In this document: positions 17,138 through 25,028 of the stretch, piece after piece
Layout of the letters: every line of letters starts with the position of its first letter
How positions within the stretch are numbered: position 1 is the first letter of the stretch
DNA from: Clostridiales bacterium
GTDB taxonomy: Bacteria > Bacillota > Clostridia > Peptostreptococcales > Anaerovoracaceae
NCBI GenBank assembly: GCA_015058275.1
Contig: SVCQ01000021.1
Span: forward strand, 1-40,292
DNA length: 40,292 bases
Direction: 5' to 3'
The notes under the pieces: generated by a model
The model's input: only the letters and a program-made list of their open reading frames with translations
What the model was told of the DNA's origin: nothing
The model's database searches: none
Translations under genes and position numbers: made by a program

Positions 17138-18307
17138 TTAATCCTCCGAACTGTTGTCAATGGTCTCTTTGCTCTCGGTACTGTCTCTGAAGTACTCGGC
17201 TTCGAGTTCCTTTTCGATCCTCTCTGTAACTACTCTCTTCTCCACGAGCTCGGCGATTTCCCTCTCGCGTTTCTCGTTATACCCGGGGTCGAACTTCCGT
17301 GATGCCCTGACAGCAAGGCTGTCAAGCGATCTGTCGACCATGTCGTACTCACCTATGATGAGTTTGTTCCACATCTCTTCGCCGTGCTCGCCGTACTGTC
17401 TGAGCAGGTACTCCTTTATCTTGGCAGGCGTGAGTCTGCCGCGGCGCATGTGGATATCCCACGATTTGTTGAACATCATGCCTATACAGAGCACCCAGCT
17501 GATGAGGTAGAACCACAGCATCATGGCCACGATGTTTGAGAACGCGCCGTAGAGCAGGTTGTAATTGGTCGCCCTGGAAATGTACTGCGAATAGAACCAC
17601 GTGACCATCATTATGCCTGCTGTAGCGACTATCGATCCCGGCAGCACAGCACGCATCGGCACTCTGATACGCGGGAGTATGTAGTAGCTTGCGAGTATCA
17701 TGAGGAACACCACGAGCAGCAGGAGCGGTGTCCTGATCTGACTTATCAGATCGTATACGAACATGTTCCTGAGCACCCTCTTGGCGATGATCTCTCCGTA
17801 TACATATACGATCAGCGCGATAGCCACAACGAGTATGATGAGCACAGCCATCGGGATCGCCTTGAGTCTTTCGGTAAAGAAATTGTATCTGTACTTGCCG
17901 TAGCTGAGCGTATAGGTGGTGAGTCTCGAAAGAGAGAATGCCAGCGATGAGCTCGCCCACAGTGCAAGCAGTATCATGAAGAAGTTCGGGATCGCTGTGG
18001 ATGATGCGGAGAAGATGCTCTCCAGGAAACTGCCCATCTCGGTCGACAGATGCGCATCCAGCCAGTCCTTGATGAAGTCCATCGAGACATCGAAGATACC
18101 GAGGACCTGCGTGAGCACGATCAGCATCGGCACAACAGACATAAGGAAGAAATACGCGATCTGCGCTGCAAATCCCGCATAATACGGATCATCAAACTGC
18201 CTCCACAGGTGGAAGCCGATCTTCAGAAGGCGCTCCCAGGTAAGGGGGAGTTTCTTCTCTCTGTTCTTGTCTTCCTCAGCTACTGTATTGCGCCAGAAAT
18301 CACTCAT
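17138..18307 (-). CDS. YihY/BrkB-family membrane protein
   Basis: A 389-residue multi-pass inner membrane protein. The core (about 35-290) has roughly six hydrophobic segments with the family signature YYAGFAAQIAYFFLMSVVPM (20 residues), a conserved tyrosine/phenylalanine-rich helix and the YGAFSNIVAMMLWFYLISW block. The C-terminal 80 residues are soluble and highly charged, predicted helical and rich in Glu/Arg/Lys. The family was once annotated as ribonuclease BN, wrongly, and its function is unsettled. Its ATG overlaps the rdgB stop as ATGA, so the two are translationally coupled. Confidence 0.9.
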   Translation of the reverse strand: MSDFWRNTVAEEDKNREKKLPLTWERLLKIGFHLWRQFDDPYYAGFAAQIAYFFLMSVVPMLIVLTQVLGIFDVSMDFIKDWLDAHLSTEMGSFLESIFSASSTAIPNFFMILLALWASSSLAFSLSRLTTYTLSYGKYRYNFFTERLKAIPMAVLIILVVAIALIVYVYGEIIAKRVLRNMFVYDLISQIRTPLLLLVVFLMILASYYILPRIRVPMRAVLPGSIVATAGIMMVTWFYSQYISRATNYNLLYGAFSNIVAMMLWFYLISWVLCIGMMFNKSWDIHMRRGRLTPAKIKEYLLRQYGEHGEEMWNKLIIGEYDMVDRSLDSLAVRASRKFDPGYNEKREREIAELVEKRVVTERIEKELEAEYFRDSTESKETIDNSSED

Positions 18308-18963
18308 TTGTCAAGCAGTCTCTCGAGCTCCTCAAGGGCCTTGGCCCTGTGGCTGATAGTATTTTTGAATTCGGTGCCCAGCTGGGCAAAAGTCTCTTCG
18401 TATCCGTCAGGGATGAAGACCGGATCGTAGCCGAAGCCGCCCTCACCTCTTGTCTCTGTTGCGATGTGTCCGCAGCACTCTCCCCTGGCCGTAAGCACGT
18501 ACCTGCCGCCCTGCTCAACGGCAGCCTCAGGCGCGCCCTGCTTATCCGGATAAATGAGAGTTATGACGGTCACAAAGCGGGCCGTCCTGTCCGCCTCATC
18601 AACGCCCTCAATAGCCGCAAGCAGCTTGGCGTTGTTGTCGGCGTAAGTACAGCCTTCGCCTGCATATCTCGCGCTGTATACTCCCGGCTCGCCGCCGAGG
18701 GCATCGACCATGAGTCCCGAGTCGTCGGCGACCACAGGGCTTGCGAGATATTTTGAGAGAGCCGGATCATCCCGGATCATGTCCATGATGACAGCAGCCT
18801 TGAGAAGTGAGTTCTCCTCAAAGGTCTTGCCCGTCTCCTCTATATCATCTGTAGGGATGCCCGCGTCATCTCTTGATATGACATCAAGGCCGTACTTCTC
18901 AAGTATGGCGCGGATCTCCTTTATCTTGTTCTTGTTTTGTGATGCTAATATTGCTGTTTTCAT
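18304..18963 (-). CDS. rdgB: RdgB/HAM1 non-canonical purine NTP pyrophosphatase
   Basis: Hydrolyses dITP, ITP and XTP to monophosphates, keeping deaminated purines out of nucleic acids. The 219-residue product begins with ILASQNKNKIKEI (substrate-binding SxNxxK-type motif) and contains VVADDSGLMVDALGG, GVYSARYAG, GEGGFGYDPVF and the C-terminal SHRAKAL. A weak AGGGTA precedes the ATG. It follows scfB by about 40 nt on the same strand and overlaps the next gene by 4 nt. Confidence 0.96.
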   Translation of the reverse strand: MKTAILASQNKNKIKEIRAILEKYGLDVISRDDAGIPTDDIEETGKTFEENSLLKAAVIMDMIRDDPALSKYLASPVVADDSGLMVDALGGEPGVYSARYAGEGCTYADNNAKLLAAIEGVDEADRTARFVTVITLIYPDKQGAPEAAVEQGGRYVLTARGECCGHIATETRGEGGFGYDPVFIPDGYEETFAQLGTEFKNTISHRAKALEELERLLDK

Positions 18964-19004
18964 ATTACCCTATATTTTACCATCTCACCGCTGATTAAAC
19001 CATA

Positions 19005-20450
19005 TCAAACGTTTTCTTCGCTGCGCTCCTGCCTTGCGACCTCCATCATCAGAGCGCATTCTATCCTCTTGCGGTGGAGCTTGCAGCCGAATTCATAGAC
19101 CTTGTTGATATCTCCGTTCGAATGATAATTATTGGCGGCGCATCCGCCTGCGCAGTACAGCCTCGCCCAGCAGTCCCTGCACTTGTCTCTTGTGTAGATG
19201 TTGTTGTTGCCCGCGAATATCTCAACAGTCTCAGGATGAGTGATGCCGTCGTAGATATTGCCGACTATCATGTGATCATCGCCCACGAACTGGTGGCACG
19301 GATAAAGGTCTCCCGTCGGTGTCACCGCGAGATACTCCGTAGCAACGCCACAGCCCGAGACCCTCTTGTATATGCATGGGCCTCCCGTCAGGTCGACAGT
19401 ATAGTGGTAGAAGCTGAAGCCCTCGCCTCTCTCCTCTCTTGCGAGCATCTCAAGAGCGAGCTTCTCGTACTCTCCGAAGAGCTGAGGCAGATCATCCTCG
19501 CAAAGCGCATACGGAGCGGAAGGGTCTGCGACCACAGGCTCTATGGAAGTCTCCCGGAATCCGAGATCGGCCATCGCCAGCACATCGGCCGCGAAGTCCT
19601 TGTTGTATGCGGTATAAGTGCCGCGCATGTAATACTCCCTCGACCTCGGCTCAGCATTCTCATCCGTCCTGGCATCCACCAGGGCCCTGAAGTTGTCCAT
19701 GATGGAATCGTAAGTACCTCCGCCGGACTTACTGTGTCTCATGCGGTCGTGTGTCTCACGCCTGCCGTCCATGCTGAGCACCACATTGCCCATCTCGCGG
19801 TTGGCAAAGTCTATCACTTCCTCATCAAGCAGCACCCCGTTTGTGGTGAGGGTGAAGTTGAATATCTTGTCGTGCTTCTTTTCGAGCTCTCTTCCGTATG
19901 CGACGATCTCCTTGCATACATCCCAGTTGATCAGAGGCTCTCCGCCGAAGAAGTCGACTTCGAGGTGCTTCCTCGTGCCGGAGTGCTCAACCAGATAGTC
20001 GAGGGCTCTCCTGCCGACCTCGGCGCTCATGATGCCGCTCTTGCCGGAGTAGTCGCCCTTGCCTGCAAAGCAGTACTCGCAGTCCATATTGCAGCCGTGT
20101 GCCACATGAAGGCAGATAGCCTTGAGCACCGACTGCTTGAGCTTGATCTCATCAGCAGCCGCCTCAAAGATATCCTCCGACCAGAGGAGGTGATCCCCAT
20201 GCAGCTCCGCTGCATCATCTGCGATCTCCTGCGCTTCCTCAAGCGTGATGCCGTATTTGTCTGCGACCGCGGTGCTTATCTCTGTCTTTACTCTCTCGTC
20301 GCTCAGCATCTCAGCCGGATCAGCGCCCGCTCTTATCTTTTCGTCATAAAGGCTGATGAGTTCGAAGGCCGCATCATCGACCGAGTGCACGGCTCCGCTG
20401 GCCGCGTCCACTATTATATTGAATCCGTTTAGTTTGTATCCGTGTATCAT
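19005..20450 (-). CDS. scfB: SCIFF-peptide radical SAM maturase
   Basis: Radical S-adenosylmethionine enzyme with a SPASM C-terminus that installs thioether cross-links in the SCIFF ranthipeptide. From the ATG at 20450 (MIHGYKLNGFNI) the product is 481 residues. The upstream-extended frame is rejected because it runs through the terminator-like hairpin and the family starts at MIHxxKLNG. The 4Fe-4S motif is CNMDCEYC (Cys120, 124, 127). The C-terminal auxiliary-cluster cysteines include PCHQF, CRDCWARLYCAGGC and FGCKLHR, so catalysis looks intact. Oddly, the start codon has no Shine-Dalgarno sequence and follows a hairpin plus U-rich tract by 5 nt, so expression is probably low relative to the precursor gene just upstream. 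Confidence 0.95.
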   Translation of the reverse strand: MIHGYKLNGFNIIVDAASGAVHSVDDAAFELISLYDEKIRAGADPAEMLSDERVKTEISTAVADKYGITLEEAQEIADDAAELHGDHLLWSEDIFEAAADEIKLKQSVLKAICLHVAHGCNMDCEYCFAGKGDYSGKSGIMSAEVGRRALDYLVEHSGTRKHLEVDFFGGEPLINWDVCKEIVAYGRELEKKHDKIFNFTLTTNGVLLDEEVIDFANREMGNVVLSMDGRRETHDRMRHSKSGGGTYDSIMDNFRALVDARTDENAEPRSREYYMRGTYTAYNKDFAADVLAMADLGFRETSIEPVVADPSAPYALCEDDLPQLFGEYEKLALEMLAREERGEGFSFYHYTVDLTGGPCIYKRVSGCGVATEYLAVTPTGDLYPCHQFVGDDHMIVGNIYDGITHPETVEIFAGNNNIYTRDKCRDCWARLYCAGGCAANNYHSNGDINKVYEFGCKLHRKRIECALMMEVARQERSEENV

Positions 20451-20455
20451 ATTGC

Positions 20456-20487
20456 AAATAAAAATGGCGCTGCCCGTAAGCAGCGCC
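20456..20487 (-). terminator. Terminator-like attenuator between scfA and scfB
   Basis: On the minus strand a perfect 8-bp GGCGCTGC/GCAGCGCC stem with a 6-nt loop is followed by ATTTTTATTT. It lies 13 nt after the SCIFF stop and ends 5 nt before the maturase start, so most transcripts from the scfA promoter should stop here and the maturase would depend on read-through. Confidence 0.8.
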
Positions 20488-20499
20488 GTCAAAAGCTTC

Positions 20500-20649
20500 T
20501 TACTTGTCCTTGCGCTGCTCGCAGTGCTGGTTAGCAACGCTGCAGGAAGTCTTGCTTGCAGACTGGCAGGAAGTCTGGCACTCGCCGCATCCGCCTGTTA
20601 CCTGGGACTTAGCCATATCTCTTGTAGTGATTGTTTTGATCCTTTTCAT
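20500..20649 (-). CDS. scfA: SCIFF precursor peptide, five-cysteine variant
   Basis: A 49-residue ranthipeptide precursor of the six-cysteine-in-forty-five family: leader MKRIKTITTRDMAKSQ, then a core with CGECQTSC and VANQHCEQ. Cysteines are at 21, 24, 28, 36 and 43. The usual sixth cysteine, in the SAC-KTSC segment, is Ser32 here (codon AGC, one base from TGC), and the usual Thr after TSC is Ser37. GGAGGAG precedes the ATG at 20649; a frame extension 20 codons upstream is not family-like. It has its own promoter and a downstream attenuator before the maturase gene. The peptide's biological role is unsettled: a conserved clostridial quorum or stress signal has been suggested. Confidence 0.93.
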   Translation of the reverse strand: MKRIKTITTRDMAKSQVTGGCGECQTSCQSASKTSCSVANQHCEQRKDK

Positions 20650-20680
20650 TTTAATCTCCTCCGTTTCTGAGTTCCCATGT

Positions 20681-20709
20681 AGGATACCACCCTGCCCGGG
20701 ATTAGTCAA
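20681..20709 (-). promoter_or_regulatory. scfA promoter
   Basis: TTGACT (20704-20709) and TATCCT (20681-20686), 17-nt spacer, on the minus strand. It lies immediately after the universal stress protein gene and about 30 nt before scfA. Confidence 0.75.
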
Positions 20710-20719
20710 CGCTTTGCTG

Positions 20720-22060
20720 TTACTCGTGTATCTCTACCGCAAACACGGCTTCCTCCGATGGAGCCGGAGCATCCGTCCTGCCGCTCTTGATCTCCTCGAC
20801 CACCGGTACTGCCTCTGCGGCCGGCGCCGGTGTCTCTTCGGTCTTTACTTCCTGTACTGCAGGAGCAGGCACTTCTACAGCCTTAACTTCCTCTGCTGCA
20901 GGAGCCGCTTCTGTGGCCGGCACAGGCGCCTCTTCGGTCTTTATCTCCTGTACTGCCGGAGCTGTCCCGGCTGCAGGTGCAGGCTCTGCCTTTATCTCCT
21001 GTACTGCCGGAATCTCCTCAGCCTGTACCTCCTGTACAGCCGGTACAGGCTCAGCCGGAGGAGCAGCCGGCTCTTCGGCTTTGACTTCCGGTGCAGCAGA
21101 TGCTGTCTCAACCGGAGTCTCTGCCGACGGTGCAGGCTGGCCCGCAGGCTCGAAGGTAGGCACCTCAGGCGCCTCGAAGTCCTTCGGTATGAGTTCGTCT
21201 ATCGAAGCCTTAGGTATCTCCATCGTCGCTCTGTCAGCGAGAGGTTTATTTTCGCTTGCGACCTCTGTCTTTGAGGCAGCCTCATCCGCCGATGCTGCAG
21301 ATGAGATCCTGAAGCTGAATACGGCTTCTTTCTTCATGTCTCTGTTGACTATGCGGATCCTGTCCGCCTTGCCCTCTGTGCTGTCGGCCTTGACGAGGAT
21401 GTTGACGGACTGGCCTGCGGCTATGTCCATGGTCACCTCCTGGCCCGGCTGAGGCGGGAGATCCCAGTTCCTTGTATCCGGGTTGTAGGCGGTGTGGAAG
21501 AACCTGACCTTTCCCACCGTTACGTCTATATGGTAGATGCAGTCCTCGTTGATGCTCGGCAGCAGGCACTCGCTCTGCTTGTCTCCGAGCTGTCCTCTGA
21601 GATTGACCACGCCCTTGGCCGTCCTGTAGATGAGTCCTCTGTACTCGTTCCTGGCGTTGATGCTCTCGCTTACGATGAGCACATCGCAGGATGCGTTATT
21701 GATCACGTACTCGGTCGTTGAGCCGATCGAGCTGAGCATGTCCTCTTTGGATGACTTGCACATGATGATCATGTCACAGCCTGTCTCGCGGGCAGCCCTT
21801 GTGATGCGGATGCCAGCCTTGCCGACAACGGCGACAGTGCTGACCTTGTAGCCCTCGAGAGTCGATGATATGACAGAGAGCTTGTCCTCGATATCTCTGA
21901 TCGCGGCAGCCTCTGCATCAGACTTGGCTGAATACCCGAGTCTCTCATCCGACATCATCAGCACAAACTCCGCCTCCGCAGGTGCGTAGTGTTTTTTTGC
22001 ATAGTGGAGAGCCTTGAGGCTCCTTTCCGTATCTTCGAGCGGAAGAAGTATTTTCTTCAT
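20720..22060 (-). CDS. Universal stress protein with Pro/Ala/Glu repeat tail
   Basis: A 446-residue three-part protein, counted from the ATG at 22060 (MKKILLPLED), which is preceded by AGGGAGA; an upstream ATG at 22129 is not supported. Residues 1 to about 140 form a UspA fold (MKKILLPLEDTERSLKAL, then GKAGIRITRAARETGCDMI shortened to AARETGCDMI, and SSIGSTTEYVINNASCDVLIV shortened to GSTTEYVI). Residues about 150-255 are a beta-rich region of unknown family (HIDVTVGKVRFFHTAYN, VTMDIAAGQSVNILVKAD). From about 320 the tail is low-complexity, with repeats such as PAVQEIKAEPAPA, PAVQEVKTEETPA and PAAEEVKAVEVPA. The tail resembles flexible linkers. No signal peptide is seen, so it is presumably cytoplasmic. 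Confidence 0.85.
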   Translation of the reverse strand: MKKILLPLEDTERSLKALHYAKKHYAPAEAEFVLMMSDERLGYSAKSDAEAAAIRDIEDKLSVISSTLEGYKVSTVAVVGKAGIRITRAARETGCDMIIMCKSSKEDMLSSIGSTTEYVINNASCDVLIVSESINARNEYRGLIYRTAKGVVNLRGQLGDKQSECLLPSINEDCIYHIDVTVGKVRFFHTAYNPDTRNWDLPPQPGQEVTMDIAAGQSVNILVKADSTEGKADRIRIVNRDMKKEAVFSFRISSAASADEAASKTEVASENKPLADRATMEIPKASIDELIPKDFEAPEVPTFEPAGQPAPSAETPVETASAAPEVKAEEPAAPPAEPVPAVQEVQAEEIPAVQEIKAEPAPAAGTAPAVQEIKTEEAPVPATEAAPAAEEVKAVEVPAPAVQEVKTEETPAPAAEAVPVVEEIKSGRTDAPAPSEEAVFAVEIHE

Positions 22061-22110
22061 TGTGTCTCCCTTTTCGCTCCTTTTGATAAGCGCGTTCTTT
22101 CGTAACGGTA

Positions 22111-22140
22111 ATTGTACCACTAAAAACACGCTTCAATCAA
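22111..22140 (-). promoter_or_regulatory. Promoter of the universal stress protein gene
   Basis: TTGATT (22135-22140) and TACAAT (22111-22116) with an 18-nt spacer; the -10 is also preceded by TGG (extended). It overlaps the upstream terminator. Confidence 0.6.
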
Positions 22141-22155
22141 CAGACCGAAGCGCGT
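22122..22155 (-). terminator. Terminator after the unknown membrane protein gene
   Basis: ACGCGCTTC/GAAGCGTGT stem (9 bp with one G-U), 12-nt loop, then TTTTA on the minus strand. Confidence 0.65.
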
Positions 22156-22190
22156 CTTTGATAATCTTTACGATGTTTAAGAATATCGGC

Positions 22191-23273
22191 TCATCTGAGG
22201 TATTTGCCGTTCAGCGTGAGTATGAATGTCTCGAGCACAGCATACAGCACCAGATAATCATCGTCGTACGACAGTATCACATCGTTGCGGCATCTCCCGC
22301 ATGTGTCGAAGAGGATGTTTGGCGATCCCCCGATCACAGCCATGAGCCTGCCGTCCTTCTCGACAGTATGGTTGTTGGATATATTGGCTCTGAGGCAGGA
22401 TGTGAACACATTTACCCTGAACTCGCCGTCATCTGTTGAGACGATGAAGCCCTCCCTGCCGTCCTCGCGGTACTTCCGGATATCTCCGTAGTGCTCGCCG
22501 TTGGCTGTGAGCTCGTATCCGCCGGAATCCATGACCACGCCTTTGCCGTTGAAGGCTCTCGGCATTACGGAAGCCATCTCCTCGCCGTCAGCATCCAGGA
22601 CCCGCGAGACGAACGGAGTGTAGCCCGCCTCGACTTTGAGCACGTCATTGCCCTCGGAATCCCTGAAGTATCCCTCTGTGGAATTGTGGTAGTAGAACTT
22701 GAAGAAGTCCAGAGCATCCGGCATCTCCGCCGAGCGGTCCTTATCGAGAGCGCACACAAGCTCGTAGATATGCTGTACAAGCATGACCGATGCCAGCTTG
22801 AGGCCCGCGAACTTCGAGTATCTCTCAGGCGTGACCTCGACTTCGGATGTGCTGATGAGATCGTTGAACCTGTACTCATCATCGCTGCTGCGGATGATAT
22901 TCTCGAGCTTGGTGATGTGCTTTATGTCAAGCTTGTCCTTATGGCGGGATATGACGACGACGTCCTTATAGCGGCTCGGCCCGAAGACTATGCTGTCTCC
23001 GGCGAAGCCCTTGTGCTCAGCGATCCACGCTCTGCCCAGAGGAGTGTCTGTGTCCCTGAGCCTCTCGTACAGCTCGTCTATGCCGAGATCCGTCCTGACG
23101 ACCTTCTCATAAATGCTGCGGTCGTTGAACCTGCCACCTCCTCTGTTGAGGAAGATGGCAAATGACAGGAGCAGAACTATGCCTCCCATTATGAACTTGC
23201 CGACCGACATCATGAGTATCGCCATGACGGCAGCCGTCACACCAACTGCGGTGATCAGTCTGTCTTCTTTCAT
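22191..23273 (-). CDS. Hypothetical membrane protein
   Basis: A 360-residue protein I do not recognise. Two hydrophobic segments near the N-terminus (about 6-23 and 25-42) form a membrane hairpin, and the remaining 315 residues are soluble. The middle part has charged helices (YEKVVRTDLGIDELYERL). The C-terminal 130 residues look beta-rich (FNGKGVVMDSGGYELTANG, GFIVSTDDGEFRVNVF) and include a CGRC pair in LFDTCGRCRND. GGAG precedes the ATG by 8 nt. It lies 30 nt downstream of the phosphoglucomutase gene in the same direction and ends at a terminator, so it belongs to the ABC exporter-phosphoglucomutase transcript. Confidence 0.8.
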   Translation of the reverse strand: MKEDRLITAVGVTAAVMAILMMSVGKFIMGGIVLLLSFAIFLNRGGGRFNDRSIYEKVVRTDLGIDELYERLRDTDTPLGRAWIAEHKGFAGDSIVFGPSRYKDVVVISRHKDKLDIKHITKLENIIRSSDDEYRFNDLISTSEVEVTPERYSKFAGLKLASVMLVQHIYELVCALDKDRSAEMPDALDFFKFYYHNSTEGYFRDSEGNDVLKVEAGYTPFVSRVLDADGEEMASVMPRAFNGKGVVMDSGGYELTANGEHYGDIRKYREDGREGFIVSTDDGEFRVNVFTSCLRANISNNHTVEKDGRLMAVIGGSPNILFDTCGRCRNDVILSYDDDYLVLYAVLETFILTLNGKYLR

Positions 23274-23303
23274 TAAGTCACTCCGTGCGGCCTGTGCCGC
23301 ATT

Positions 23304-25013
23304 CTATGCATCGAGCAGCGCGTTGACTGCCTCGCGTATGGCCTTGCACCTCTCATCTGCCTCAGCAGAGTTTGCGCCCTGAGCCATAACGTATGTCTTT
23401 ATCTTAGGCTCCGTTCCGGAAGGTCTCACTGCGACTGCGCAGCCGTCCGAAAGGTTGTAGAACAGCACATTGCTCTTCGTGAAACCCGGTATGTCTGTCA
23501 TGTAGTCTCTGAGGCCCTCGACCTTGAGACCGATCTTCTCAGGCGGGTTCTGCCTGATCCTGGACATGACAGCTTCTCTTCTCTCAGCCGAATCATAGCC
23601 TGCAAATACAGTGGACTCGGTGTTTTCGATAAAGAATCCGTACTTGTCGTAGAGAGCCATCAGACCGTCATATACCGACATGCCCCTGGCCTTGTAGTAG
23701 CAGCCTACCTCGGCCATCATCATGGCCGCGAATACAGCGTCCTTGTCCCTTGCGTAAGTGCCGCCGAGGAAGCCTATGCTCTCCTCAAAACCGAATACGA
23801 AGTTCTCATCGCCGTTCTCGTCGAGCTCTTTGATTTTTTCGCCGATGAACTTGAAACCTGTCAGCACCTCGTACATCTTGACGCCGTTGACCTCGCAGAT
23901 GCGGTCGGCCATTACGGTCGATACGATGGACTTGCAGGCAAAAGGCTTAGGCGGCATCGTGCCGCATTCCTTCCTTACTGTAAAGATGTAGTCCATCATC
24001 AGGCAGGCTATCTGGTTGCCTGAGAGCACCTTGTAGTCGTCGCCCGACTTGACCACCGCGCCGCATCTGTCGCTGTCCGGATCGACTCCGATAACGAGCT
24101 CGGCTCCGTTCTTCTTTGCGTACTCGATGGCAAGCGCAAAGCCTTCGGTGTTCTCAGGGTTCGGCGACTTGACCGTCGGGAAGTTGCCGTCCGGCACCAT
24201 CTGCTCCTCAACAGGGATGATGGCTCCGTAGCCCTGTCTCCTCAGGATCTCAGGCACAAGCCTGTATCCCGCGCCGTGGAACGGCGTGAACACGATCTTC
24301 ATGTCAGAAGCTACCTGATCGATGTACTTGCGGGTGATGGATGTCTCCATGACCCTGTCGATGTATACCTGGTCCATGGCATCGCCGAGAATCTCGATCA
24401 GGCCGCCTTCGACCGCCTCTTCGTAGTCCATGGTCTTTACGTCTTTGAAGATGTCTATCTTGGCTATCTCTGCGGATACCACGTTGGCATGCTCAGGTCC
24501 GAGCTGGGCGCCGTCAGCCCAGTAGGCCTTGTAGCCGTTGTACTCCTTTGGGTTGTGGCTCGCTGTTATATTGATGCCGGCGATAGAACCCGTCTCCCTG
24601 ACGGCGAACGAAAGCTCAGGTGTAGGACGCATGTCGTCAAAGATATACGCCTTGATGCCGTTGGCAGCGAGCACGGACGCAGCCTCCTCGGCAAACAGCC
24701 TGGAGTTGTTCCTTGAGTCGTGAGCGATGGCAACGCCGCTGCCCTCCTTTGAATCGCCGCCGATCTGACCGCCCTTGGCGATGATCAGGTTGGCGAAGCC
24801 CTGTGTCGCGTATCTGACTGTGTATACGTTCATGTTGGCGATGCCGGCTCCCATGATGCCGCGGAGTCCCGCGGTGCCGAAGCTCAGCATCTTTTTGAAT
24901 CTGCCTTCGATCTCGGCCTCGTTGCCCTCGAGAGCTCTTAGCTCCTCTTTGGTCGCAGCGTCGACCGTATCCGATGCCAGCCAGTATTCGTACTCTTCTC
25001 TGAATGTCCTCAT
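23304..25013 (-). CDS. Phosphoglucomutase/phosphomannomutase (PgcA type)
   Basis: Interconverts glucose-1- and glucose-6-phosphate (or the mannose analogues) through a phosphoserine. The 569-residue product has the length of the Bacillota alpha-phosphoglucomutase group. The catalytic Ser152 lies in TASHNPKEYNG, the Mg loop is GVDPDSDRCG (Asp311, Asp313, Asp315), the sugar-specificity loop is FGFEESIGFLGG and the phosphate-binding loop is RPSGTEPKIK. It starts 15 nt after the second ABC exporter gene. AAAGGCA is a modest ribosome-binding site. Confidence 0.95.
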   Translation of the reverse strand: MRTFREEYEYWLASDTVDAATKEELRALEGNEAEIEGRFKKMLSFGTAGLRGIMGAGIANMNVYTVRYATQGFANLIIAKGGQIGGDSKEGSGVAIAHDSRNNSRLFAEEAASVLAANGIKAYIFDDMRPTPELSFAVRETGSIAGINITASHNPKEYNGYKAYWADGAQLGPEHANVVSAEIAKIDIFKDVKTMDYEEAVEGGLIEILGDAMDQVYIDRVMETSITRKYIDQVASDMKIVFTPFHGAGYRLVPEILRRQGYGAIIPVEEQMVPDGNFPTVKSPNPENTEGFALAIEYAKKNGAELVIGVDPDSDRCGAVVKSGDDYKVLSGNQIACLMMDYIFTVRKECGTMPPKPFACKSIVSTVMADRICEVNGVKMYEVLTGFKFIGEKIKELDENGDENFVFGFEESIGFLGGTYARDKDAVFAAMMMAEVGCYYKARGMSVYDGLMALYDKYGFFIENTESTVFAGYDSAERREAVMSRIRQNPPEKIGLKVEGLRDYMTDIPGFTKSNVLFYNLSDGCAVAVRPSGTEPKIKTYVMAQGANSAEADERCKAIREAVNALLDA

Positions 25014-25028
25014 ATCTGTGCCTTTCTT

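Noticed and set aside
20790-21090. Short DNA repeats that could suggest a CRISPR-like array
   Set aside because: Repeats are imperfect, in frame, and encode the low-complexity tail; there are no regular unique spacers. No CRISPR array is seen anywhere in the window.
20787-21452. Thr/Ser/Ala-rich plus-strand frame that could look like a mucin-like surface protein
   Set aside because: It is the antisense reading of the Pro/Ala/Glu repeats in the universal stress protein gene.
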